Source: Rhizobium sp. CC-YZS058 (GTDB taxonomy: Bacteria; Pseudomonadota; Alphaproteobacteria; Rhizobiales; Rhizobiaceae). From it: DNA of 64,000 nucleotides. Of the stretch, positions 26,963 through 33,955 are shown in pieces; within the stretch, counting starts at the first letter, position 1; every line of letters starts with the position of its first letter. The DNA is taken from NCBI RefSeq assembly GCF_034720595.1, contig NZ_JAYESJ010000001.1, positions 2,506,001 through 2,570,000 on the forward strand, read 5' to 3'. A program made the position numbers and the translations under genes. A model generated the notes under the pieces. The model made no database searches, was not told the DNA's origin, and worked only from the letters and a program-made list of their open reading frames with translations.

Positions 26963-28341
26963 GCCTTGGGCCGCTCCGCCGCCTGGTGCAGCGCCGCCAC
27001 GGCGCAGGAGGCCAGGCGCGACATCGCACTGTCCGAGCGGCTGGTGAGAATGACCGGCACACGCGCACCGAGCATCAGCCCGGCGGCCTCGGCATGGCTG
27101 ATATAGGCAAGCTGCTTGGCAAGCATATTGGCGGCATCGAGCCCCGGCGCCACGAGAATATTGGCCCGTCCGGCAACGCCGCCCTTCAACCCCTTGCCGC
27201 GCGCCGCCGCAAGATCCACGGCATTGTCCATGGCGAGCGGCCCCTCCACCTGTCCGCCGCGAATCTGGCCACGCTCGGCCATTTTCGACAGGAGGGCGGC
27301 ATCGATGGAAGACTGAATGGCCGGATTGACCGTTTCGACGGCGGAGAGAACCCCGACCCTCGGTTCCAGGCGCAAGGAAAGGGCGAGGTCGATGGCGTTC
27401 TGGCAGATATCGACCTTGGTGGCGAGATCCGGCGCGATGTTGATGGCAGCGTCCGTCACCATCAGCGGTTCGTCCCGGCCGGGAACGTCCATGACGAAGA
27501 CATGGGTGAAGCGCCGGCCGATTCGCAGGCCGCGCTGCTTGTCGAGCATCGGCTTCAACAGATCGTCCGTATGCAGGTGGCCCTTCATGACCGCGCCCGC
27601 CCGGCCCTCATGAACAAGCTCGCAGGCCCGTGCGGCGGCGGCCGACTCGCTGCCGGCCTCGACGATCTCGAAGGCAGAGGGATCGACGTCGATCCCCTTG
27701 GCCGCAGACGTGATCAAATCCCGGGAGCCGATCAGAGTCGGCGTGATGAGCCCTTCCCGCGCCGCAAGCACGGCACCCTGCAGCGCATTGGGCTCGGCCG
27801 GCCAGACCACGGCGGTGCGCAGCGCGGGGCGCGCCCGCGCGCGCTCCAGAAGCGCCTCGAAATGGCGATGCCGCTGGACGATCAGCCCCGGCACATCGAT
27901 CCCATCCCGATCGAACTTCTCGGTCGGGGCTGCCACGATCGCCTCGCCGGTGACGATCGGCGCATCGTCACCGGCGCGGCGAATGGTGGTTTCCAGGCGG
28001 ATATCGCCATCCTCCCGCTTTTCCAGCACCCGGACAGTGGCGATCACCTCATCTCCCGCGAAGGCCCGCGCATGGAAGTCGAGGCTCTGGCTGCGATAGA
28101 GCGTGCCCGGTCCCGGCAGCTTGGTCCCGAGGATGGCCGAGATCAGGGAGGCGACGAACATGCCCGGCGCACTGCGCTCGCTCCTGCCTTCGGCATCGGG
28201 CGTGCTGTCCGTCAGATGCTGGGGGTTGGTATTGCCGGAGGAGGCCGCAAAGATGATGAGATCATCGCTGGTGATGAGCCGCCGAAGCTCGCAGCACTCG
28301 CCTGGCTCGATTTCTTCAAACGTCCTGTTGGTCAGCCGCAT
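26959..28341 (-). CDS. pta: MaoC-like / phosphate acetyltransferase fusion
   Basis: The 460-residue protein joins an N-terminal MaoC hot-dog domain (about 1-140, with SGNTNPQHLTDSTPDAEG and FHARAFAGDEV) to a C-terminal phosphate acetyl/butyryltransferase domain (about 155-455, with ALQGAVLAAREGLITPTLIG, GRAGAVMKGHLHTD, FVMDVPGRDEPLMVTDAAIN and AHPC-like spacing). This fusion is common in rhizobia. With AckA it makes an acyl-CoA to acyl-phosphate to acid route. ATG at 28341 has GAGGT upstream; a GTG two codons earlier is possible. Confidence 0.93.
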   Translation of the reverse strand: MRLTNRTFEEIEPGECCELRRLITSDDLIIFAASSGNTNPQHLTDSTPDAEGRSERSAPGMFVASLISAILGTKLPGPGTLYRSQSLDFHARAFAGDEVIATVRVLEKREDGDIRLETTIRRAGDDAPIVTGEAIVAAPTEKFDRDGIDVPGLIVQRHRHFEALLERARARPALRTAVVWPAEPNALQGAVLAAREGLITPTLIGSRDLITSAAKGIDVDPSAFEIVEAGSESAAAARACELVHEGRAGAVMKGHLHTDDLLKPMLDKQRGLRIGRRFTHVFVMDVPGRDEPLMVTDAAINIAPDLATKVDICQNAIDLALSLRLEPRVGVLSAVETVNPAIQSSIDAALLSKMAERGQIRGGQVEGPLAMDNAVDLAAARGKGLKGGVAGRANILVAPGLDAANMLAKQLAYISHAEAAGLMLGARVPVILTSRSDSAMSRLASCAVAALHQAAERPKA

Positions 28342-28624
28342 GCGCACCTCACCTCACATGCGCGGGTCAACGCGAAAGGGAAAAACCGTCCGCTTCGCAC
28401 CGTCTCGACCCACAAACGCGCTGCCCGCGCCTCTGTTGTAATGACGGCCAACCCTTGTCCCGTTGGCACCATACGGTCCCACCGAACCGATCCTGCCGCT
28501 TTATCGATGTTCTCTATTTTATAATTTACTTTTATTCATGACCCTCTGTCCAAGCAAGCTCTTCGTGCAGGCTCACTCGGCGGGACAGCGATTTTTCGAT
28601 GGGACCGCCCGGCGGAGGAACCGG
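28342..28624. promoter_or_regulatory. Promoter region of the pta-ackA operon
   Basis: About 280 bp, with an AT-rich part around 28500-28540 (TATTTTATAATTTACTTTTATTCATG). It is divergent to a frameshifted small gene. No PHO-box-like repeat was recognised by eye. Confidence 0.4.
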
Positions 28625-28826
28625 ATGGAAGTCGTCAAGAAGGTCCCTATCCGTCGCCTGTTGCTCTTGATGGGGCAGCGGCTTCCCGCTCGTGGCCGGC
28701 CGGCTGATCGTGTCGGCGGGCATCGGAACCATGCTCTCGACGGTGCTGGGTCTGGCGATCCTGAACTTGATGATCGTGGTCGCCCGGCTCATCGCCAGAC
28801 GGATAACCACCTTGGGAAAGGGCTGA
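28625..28826 (+). pseudogene. Small membrane protein gene broken by one base in a G tract
   Basis: GGAGG six bases upstream supports the ATG at 28625. The first 16 codons (MEVVKKVPIRRLLLLM) then leave the frame at GGGG (28672-28675). Deleting one G joins them to a 50-codon frame with good coding character, G-S-G-F-P-L-V-A-G followed by hydrophobic LSTVLGLAILNLMIVVARLIA and the end LGKG, stop at 28824-28826. The restored product is 66 residues with one or two membrane helices. Either a true frameshift or a sequencing error. Confidence 0.5.
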
Positions 28827-28983
28827 GCAAGCGATCGTTCGCGGCGAGAACGCGGAACAGAGGATCGATGATGTCAACGCCGCATCGCCTCGTTCAGGCC
28901 CGACGCAGCGCCCGCGAGCGGAAGGAACGGTGCATAGAAATGGCTGCAATCATGTACCATAAGGGCCATAGCAAACCCAAAAA

Positions 28984-29073
28984 TGGCGGAGAAGAAGGGA
29001 TTCGAACCCTCGATACCGTTTCCGGTATACTCCCTTAGCAGGGGAGCGCCTTCGACCACTCGGCCACCTCTCC
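28984..29073 (-). tRNA. tRNA-Ser (GCU anticodon)
   Basis: On the minus strand the gene begins GGAGAGGTGGCCGAGTGG, has anticodon loop CTGCTAA (anticodon GCT, read as GCU), a long variable arm (TATACCGGAAACGGTA) and T loop GGTTCGAATCCC, and ends with encoded CCA. The 7-bp acceptor stem pairs with one G-U. The length of 90 nt with CCA fits class II serine tRNAs. No integrase lies next to it and no attachment repeat was noticed at its 3' end. Confidence 0.96.
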
Positions 29074-29153
29074 GTCACGCGCTTGACTAGTGTCGTCCGC
29101 CCGCCTTTGCAAGGCTTTTTTGCGGACGAGGCCTGCAAAGAGGCGCGGCCGGC

Positions 29154-29417
29154 TCAATCCTCGTCGTCGATCCGGCTGCGGCGAAGGAGTTTCAGCGAAC
29201 GGTCGGGCTCGATGCGATAGACCTCTTCGGCGCGGTGGCCATATTCGTCGGTCAGTTGATTGGTGAAGGTGCTGCCGATCGGCGCCTTGGTCAGCCGACT
29301 TTTCGGCTGGCCGCCATAGGTGATGCTGCCGGGTATGGGCTCGGGCCCGGCATTGGATGTGGCGGTGCAGCCGGCGAGAACGGCGAGGGCGGCAAGGGAG
29401 AGAAGTGCAGGCTTCAT
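29154..29417 (-). CDS. Small lipoprotein
   Basis: The 87-residue protein starts with a lipoprotein signal (MKPALLSLAALAVLAGC), with a lipobox ending at Cys17. The mature part contains EPIPGSITYGGQP and an acidic C-terminus RSRIDDED. No domain family was recognised; short lipoproteins of this type are common in rhizobia. The chosen ATG at 29417 is the one that places the signal at the N-terminus; the upstream ribosome binding site is weak. Downstream of the tRNA gene in the reading direction. Confidence 0.75.
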   Translation of the reverse strand: MKPALLSLAALAVLAGCTATSNAGPEPIPGSITYGGQPKSRLTKAPIGSTFTNQLTDEYGHRAEEVYRIEPDRSLKLLRRSRIDDED

Positions 29418-29701
29418 GGGAAAGGCCCCGGGAGTGGAACGGTCGGCCCGCGCCAGGCGACGGGCATAGCTGGACATATGGAGCGCTCGGGGCAGTCGTC
29501 ATCCTTCGGGACGATCCGTTCGCGTCACTTCGCCGTGACCGGCGCGGTTGTCCAACCGATCGCCCGACCGATCCGCGTTGGTCGCGCCCTTGATAAGTCA
29601 TCACTTAACCTTATCGGAGGAAACTCCCGCCGCTGAAAGATTCACGCAAGTCTCGATCGGCAGATTGGCAGGGTCCATGTGCGCAGTAATGGAGCGTGCC
29701 G

Positions 29702-30067
29702 ATGTCGATGATCATGCACAGAGCGGAGCCGAGGCCGGGGGCGCTGGCCACCACCTACAAGCATTTCTATGTGGAACGGCCCTGTCGCATCCTCGTCGTC
29801 GCCGATCGGCTGAAGCCGAAGACCAAGTATCAGGGGCTGATTCGCCATATCTCCGTCGGCGGGGTGATGATCGATTTCAATGCCGCCATTCCGCTGCCGC
29901 CGCACTTCTTCATCGAGATCGTCGGCTTCGAGGGCGAGCATGGCGCCACGCGGGTTCACCGGGTGGGCACCGAGCTCGGGGCGCGCTTCAACATGCCGCT
30001 GCCGTCCGATTATGTGAGCCGCATCATCCGCGCCGAATTTGCGACCGGCGGCCTGCCCTCGCGCTAG
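29702..30067 (+). CDS. PilZ-like domain protein
   Basis: The 121-residue protein looks like a single PilZ domain, which binds cyclic di-GMP. It has a basic N-terminal region with RPCRILVVADRL, the loop GLIRHISVGGVMIDF and a later hydrophobic strand FIEIVGFE. The first arginine motif is less canonical than RxxxR, so binding is not certain. The ATG at 29702 follows GGAG; a GTG at 29696 also lies in frame. No other motility gene is adjacent. Confidence 0.7.
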   Translation: MSMIMHRAEPRPGALATTYKHFYVERPCRILVVADRLKPKTKYQGLIRHISVGGVMIDFNAAIPLPPHFFIEIVGFEGEHGATRVHRVGTELGARFNMPLPSDYVSRIIRAEFATGGLPSR

Positions 30068-30149
30068 ATCGAGACACCTGCGCCTTCTTTCCCACCGCCT
30101 GATCCAGTGACTTTGCTGGCGCGTAGCGGGAGAAAGTGGGAGACGATCG

Positions 30150-30557
30150 ATGAAAACCTTTCTCGTGGCCTATGCCGGCACGCTGGCTTCGTTCCTGGCA
30201 CTGGATGCCGTCTGGCTCGGCATCGTGGCGCGCAATTTCTACCGCGATCAGCTCGGCGATCTGATGCTGCCGCAGCCGAACTTCGTCTTCGCTGCCGTCT
30301 TCTACCTGTTCTTTGCCGCCGCCGTCGTCATTCTTGCCGTCCTGCCGGGGCTGAAAGCCGGGTCGCTCACGACCGCGCTCTTCTATGGCGCCGTCCTCGG
30401 CCTTGCCGCCTATGGCACCTATGACATGACCAACCTCTCGACCTTGAAGGGCTGGCCGATGGCCATGAGCTTCGTGGACATGAGCTGGGGCACGGTGCTG
30501 ACCGGCATTTCCGCTGTCTGCGGCCTGCTGGCAGCCCGCCTGGTCTCTGCCGGCTGA
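30150..30557 (+). CDS. DUF2177 membrane protein
   Basis: The 135-residue protein belongs to DUF2177, predicted four-helix membrane proteins of unknown function. The motif DAVWLGIVARNFYRDQLG and the later TYDMTNLSTLKGWP with SFVDMSWGTVLTG are conserved in the family. It is upstream of the aminotransferase gene but 100 bp away, so an operon is possible, not shown. Confidence 0.85.
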   Translation: MKTFLVAYAGTLASFLALDAVWLGIVARNFYRDQLGDLMLPQPNFVFAAVFYLFFAAAVVILAVLPGLKAGSLTTALFYGAVLGLAAYGTYDMTNLSTLKGWPMAMSFVDMSWGTVLTGISAVCGLLAARLVSAG

Positions 30558-30659
30558 GACAGCGGCAGGCGGCGCGTGCAAGGCCGGTGGCGTGAGGGAG
30601 TGCGCGTGCTATAGCTGGCGCCCCTTTGCCTTGATCCGGATTTGCAGACATGACCGGCT

Positions 30660-31766
30660 TTGCCCGCTTCCCCCCCCCTCACCCAGTCGCTGCCGGCCAC
30701 CGTGCCCTTTGTCGGGCCGGAAGCGATCGAGCGGCAGAAGGGCCGCAGCCTGACCGCGCGCATCGGCGCCAATGAGAGCGGCTTTGGCCCCTCGCCCGCC
30801 GTTCTCCAGGCCATGCGTGCCGCGGCCGAGACGGTCTGGATGTATAATGATCCGGAGAACTGGGCGCTGAAGCAGGCGCTCGGGGCTCATCTCGGCGTTT
30901 CGCCCGACCACCTCGCTATCGGCGAAGGCATTGATGGCCTGCTTGGCCAGATCGTGCGGCTGATCGTCGAGCCGGGCCAGCCCGTCGTCACCTCGCTCGG
31001 CGGCTATCCGACCTTCAGCTTCCATGTCGCCGGCCATGGCGGCCGCCTGGTCACCGTGCCCTATCGCGACGACCGCGAGGATCTCGACGGCCTGCTCGAC
31101 GCCGTCCGGCGCGAGGCGGCGCCGCTGGTCTATCTCGCCAATCCCGACAATCCGATGGGCAGCTGGTGGCCGGCCGAGCGCGTCGTGGACTTTGCCGAGG
31201 CGCTGCCGGAGACGACGCTGCTCGTATTGGACGAGGCCTATGGCGAAACCGCGCCCGCCGGCACCATCCCGCCCATCGCGGCGCTTCTCGATCGGCCGAA
31301 CGTCATGCGCACCCGCACCTTCTCCAAGGCCTATGGGCTGGCAGGAGCGCGGGTCGGCGCGGTGATCACCACGCCCGAAAACGCCCGCGCCTTCGACAAG
31401 ATCCGCAACCATTTCGGCATGAACCGCATCGGCACGGCCGGCGCTTTGGCGGCGCTGGCGGATCAGGCCTATCTCGAAGCCGTCATCGCCCGCATCGCCG
31501 CGTCCCGCGCGCGGATCGGCGAGATCGCCGGGTCCGCCGGCCTTGCGCCCCTGCCGTCTGCCACCAACTTCGTGGCCGTGGATACGGGACGCGACGCGGC
31601 CTATGCCCGCGCGATCGTCGATCGGCTGATGGAAGACCACGGCGTTTTCATCCGCATGCCCGGTGTGGCGCCGCTCAACCGCTGCATCCGCATCTCCACC
31701 GGACCGCAGGCCGAAATGGACCGGCTGGCGGAAGCGCTGCCCGCCGTTCTCGCCGCGCTTGGCTGA
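30660..31766 (+). CDS. PLP-dependent aminotransferase, HisC-like; start uncertain
   Basis: The product resembles class I/II aminotransferases of the histidinol-phosphate type. It has IGANESGFGPSP at the N-terminus, YLANPDNPMGSW, the PLP-binding lysine in RTFSKAYGLAG and a C-terminal arginine in NRCIRISTG. The open frame begins at a TTG (30660) lacking a ribosome binding site. An ATG at 30650 would give MTGFARFPPLTQ but is out of frame by one base in a run of nine C (30670-30678); eight C would join them. Substrate not assignable. Confidence 0.85.
   Translation: MPASPPLTQSLPATVPFVGPEAIERQKGRSLTARIGANESGFGPSPAVLQAMRAAAETVWMYNDPENWALKQALGAHLGVSPDHLAIGEGIDGLLGQIVRLIVEPGQPVVTSLGGYPTFSFHVAGHGGRLVTVPYRDDREDLDGLLDAVRREAAPLVYLANPDNPMGSWWPAERVVDFAEALPETTLLVLDEAYGETAPAGTIPPIAALLDRPNVMRTRTFSKAYGLAGARVGAVITTPENARAFDKIRNHFGMNRIGTAGALAALADQAYLEAVIARIAASRARIGEIAGSAGLAPLPSATNFVAVDTGRDAAYARAIVDRLMEDHGVFIRMPGVAPLNRCIRISTGPQAEMDRLAEALPAVLAALG
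30670..30678 (+). repeat. C9 homopolymer at the start of the aminotransferase gene
   Basis: Nine consecutive C lie 20 bases after a candidate ATG (30650). Loss of one C would put that ATG in frame with the rest of the gene. Long mononucleotide tracts at this position are the classical structure of phase-variable genes, but they are also the most common site for sequencing errors. Confidence 0.7.
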
Positions 31767-31785
31767 GGCGTTCCATCCGGGCACG

Positions 31786-31812
31786 AAAAAGGCGCCGGCC
31801 GAAGCCGACGCC
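31786..31812 (-). terminator. Intrinsic terminator of the DUF992 gene
   Basis: GGCGCCGGC and GCCGACGCC form a stem with one mismatch around CGAA (31791-31812). On the minus strand it is followed by TTTTT (31790-31786). Between the stop of the DUF992 gene and this stem lies the mosaic repeat. Confidence 0.7.
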
Positions 31813-31838
31813 CTTCGAGATCGTTCAGGCTGTCTCTG

Positions 31839-31941
31839 AGAGCATTTCCAGCGATCACGGGATCACCTGAAATGCTCTATGTCTTTGTTTTGGCCGCATT
31901 GTCCGACGCCGAAGCGATCACGCTTCGGCTGGAAATGCTCT
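31839..31941. repeat. 103-bp mosaic palindromic element (RIME-like)
   Basis: The ends are 14-bp inverted repeats (AGAGCATTTCCAGC at 31839-31852, GCTGGAAATGCTCT at 31928-31941). Inside are two smaller palindromes: one at 31839-31878 ending GAAATGCTCT, and one with 9-bp arms GCCGAAGCG/CGCTTCGGC ending at 31930. Size and two-palindrome structure resemble Rhizobium-specific intergenic mosaic elements. The right end overlaps the stop codon of the DUF992 gene. Confidence 0.65.
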
Positions 31942-32464
31942 AGTTGACCGAGGTCAGCGTCATCGAGGTGCCGGTCGCCGCCACGTTCAGGCCGACCTGG
32001 CCCTGGAGGCTGACCAGCTGGAGGTTGATCGAGCCGGAGGTGCCGCCGGTCAGCACATTGGCGCCGACGCCGAGGCCGAGCGTGGCTTCCGCCGTCGCGC
32101 CCTGATACAGGCCGGCGAGCGAGCCGTGGTGGTAGCCGGCGGTCGGCGCCATGACGAGCCAGACCATGCGAGCCTGGGTGGTGAAGCCGAGGTCGATGCC
32201 GAGCTTGCGCACGGCGCCGCTATAGCTGTCGACCGGCTCTCCATCGATCGAGGACTTGAAGTCGCAATCGACTTCCTTGGCGGAGCCGAGGATATAGCCG
32301 GCGCCGCCGGCGATACGGCAATCGAGATAGCCGATCTTCACACCATTGCGGGCGCCGCCGTCGCGATAGACTGGGGCCGCCTCGACGGGATCGGCGGCCA
32401 GGCTCGGCAGGGCAGTGAAGCCAAGAGCGGCGGCGCAGACGGTGCTGGCGAGGGTCAGTTTCAT
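31940..32464 (-). CDS. DUF992 exported protein
   Basis: The 174-residue protein has a signal peptide (cleavage predicted after LPSLAA) and matches DUF992, a periplasmic or envelope family found mainly in rhizobia. Conserved parts include VKIGYLDCRIAGGAGYILGS, a second cysteine in EVDCDFKS, and a glycine-rich C-terminus with repeats such as NVLTGG. Function is unknown. Its stop codon lies inside the mosaic repeat, so the last bases of the gene are part of the element. Confidence 0.85.
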   Translation of the reverse strand: MKLTLASTVCAAALGFTALPSLAADPVEAAPVYRDGGARNGVKIGYLDCRIAGGAGYILGSAKEVDCDFKSSIDGEPVDSYSGAVRKLGIDLGFTTQARMVWLVMAPTAGYHHGSLAGLYQGATAEATLGLGVGANVLTGGTSGSINLQLVSLQGQVGLNVAATGTSMTLTSVN

Positions 32465-32759
32465 AAAAGTCTCCTGTCAGAACGAGATACGCAACGTTCA
32501 CCCGTGAAGGGAGGCCATCTGAAGAAGGCCAGAATGCGTTCAGCACGTTCCAACGCACGAGCGCGCGTTTCGATCCATCGCGCATGTTGCATTGCGGTGA
32601 CAGAGGCCGCTCATGCACCGGCCGGGCGACCGGCACCGCCGCGGGAGTTCGCAGCAGTGCCCGGACTTGCAAGGGGGTGCGGTTTCCAGTCCGTGAGGAG
32701 CCGGCTCCGTCCGGGCCGCAGCGCGGAGCTTCGGCCGCAGTCTGCTGCGGACGGCGCGG

Positions 32760-33026
32760 TCAGTGAATGGTCATCCACTCCCGGGCAGCCCGCAGGGCTT
32801 CCGCCAGCTCGCTCTTCGACATGGTGGTCGACAGGTCGGCCCGCAGCGCGGCGGCCCGGTCCGAGCCCTTGATGGCCGCGATATTCAGCCATTTGTGCGC
32901 CGCCACGAGATCCACCGCGCAGCCGCGGCCGGTTGCATACATGAGACCCATTTCGCAGAACGCCTCGGCGCGGTTCTCGCCGCCGAAATTGACCTCGGAT
33001 GGGGTGTGGAAATCGAAGCGTGCCAT
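32760..33026 (-). CDS. Small Sel1-like repeat protein
   Basis: The 88-residue protein carries one complete Sel1-type repeat (AFCEMGLMYATGRGCAVDLVAAHKWLNIAA), an alpha-alpha hairpin used in protein-protein contacts. This is a well-known small family in rhizobia. The remaining C-terminus is helical (SELAEALRAAREWM). Alone on the minus strand; no partner is evident. Confidence 0.8.
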   Translation of the reverse strand: MARFDFHTPSEVNFGGENRAEAFCEMGLMYATGRGCAVDLVAAHKWLNIAAIKGSDRAAALRADLSTTMSKSELAEALRAAREWMTIH

Positions 33027-33466
33027 GGTTCTTGTCCCTGTTTGATCTGGTTGGTCTTGCCGTTTTCAGTCCCTGTTTTCGCCGGCTGGCCTGGCCCTCT
33101 TTGCGTGGCGCTTTCGGCCGTCCGGCGGTGTGGCGAAGCTCTTGGCGCCTCGCTCGTTTTGATAGGCTTACTCTACCCGCCGGCCTTCAACGGGCGCTTA
33201 AAATGCATGATTAATTTGCACCGAACAAAGTTCAAACGCTTGGTAAACTTGGGTTTTTGTTAAACATCGAAGCGCCTGCCGCAGCGGGCATGCCGGCCGA
33301 TCTTTACCTTTCCTTCAGTGCGCAGGTTCAACGCTTCCCTAACCATGCCGTCGGATGCCTCTGGCCAGGAGCAGAGCAAGCGACGCCCGGGATCCCGGCG
33401 ATCTCGACATGCCGCTTACGTTCGCGTGATTCGTGACCCGGCAAGGGAGATAGCTTGAGGATCGTC
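33027..33466. other. Intergenic region, no gene seen
   Basis: A 440-bp divergent spacer between the Sel1 and DUF2147 genes. Its middle part (about 33170-33310) is AT-richer and probably carries promoters; no clear elements were resolved. Confidence 0.35.
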
Positions 33467-33838
33467 ATGCGTGTTCGTCTTTGTCTTCGGCTGATCGCAG
33501 CCGCCGCGCTCGCCGCAGCTCCTGGCCTGTCGGCCTCGGCGGCCGACCCTCTTCTCGGGCTTTGGAAAACGGCGAGCGGCGAAACGGCGGCGATCGACCG
33601 GTGCGGCAGCGCCGTCTGCATCACGCTGAAGACCGGCAAGCATGCCGGCAGACAGATCGGCCAGCTCTCCGGCTCGGCGCCGGACTATACCGGCGAGATG
33701 ACCGATCCCGCCAATGAGAAGACCTGTAGCGGCTCTGCGACCCTCGCAGGGGCGACGCTGAAGCTGAAGGGCTGCGTCCTGAAGGTGCTCTGCCGCCCGC
33801 AAAGCTGGACGCGCATGGAGGCGGGACCATACCCATAA
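33467..33838 (+). CDS. DUF2147 exported protein
   Basis: The 123-residue protein has a signal peptide (cleavage predicted after LSASA) and the DUF2147 core (LLGLWKTASGETAAIDRCGSAVC). Members are periplasmic lipocalin-like proteins without established function. Four cysteines in the mature part could form two disulfides. ATG at 33467 follows GAGG; a TTG at 33455 with GGGAGA upstream is also possible. Confidence 0.8.
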   Translation: MRVRLCLRLIAAAALAAAPGLSASAADPLLGLWKTASGETAAIDRCGSAVCITLKTGKHAGRQIGQLSGSAPDYTGEMTDPANEKTCSGSATLAGATLKLKGCVLKVLCRPQSWTRMEAGPYP

Positions 33839-33955
33839 CCCGGTGACATTGAGACTGCGTAAGCGCGTGAGAACGGACTTCCTTGATATCTCCTAATTTA
33901 ATCAAACAGAAACTCATCGCGTGCATAGTTGCTTCCGCAATCAGGAGGACCAAAC

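Noticed and set aside
28463-29038. 191-codon plus-strand frame
   Set aside because: It runs across a tRNA-Ser gene on the other strand and through the frameshifted small gene; only its first in-frame ATG at 28625 has a ribosome binding site.
28984-29073. tRNA-Ser as integration site of an island with the recombinase at 22998
   Set aside because: Recombinase is 6 kb away with ordinary chromosomal genes between, and no repeat of the tRNA 3' end was noticed.
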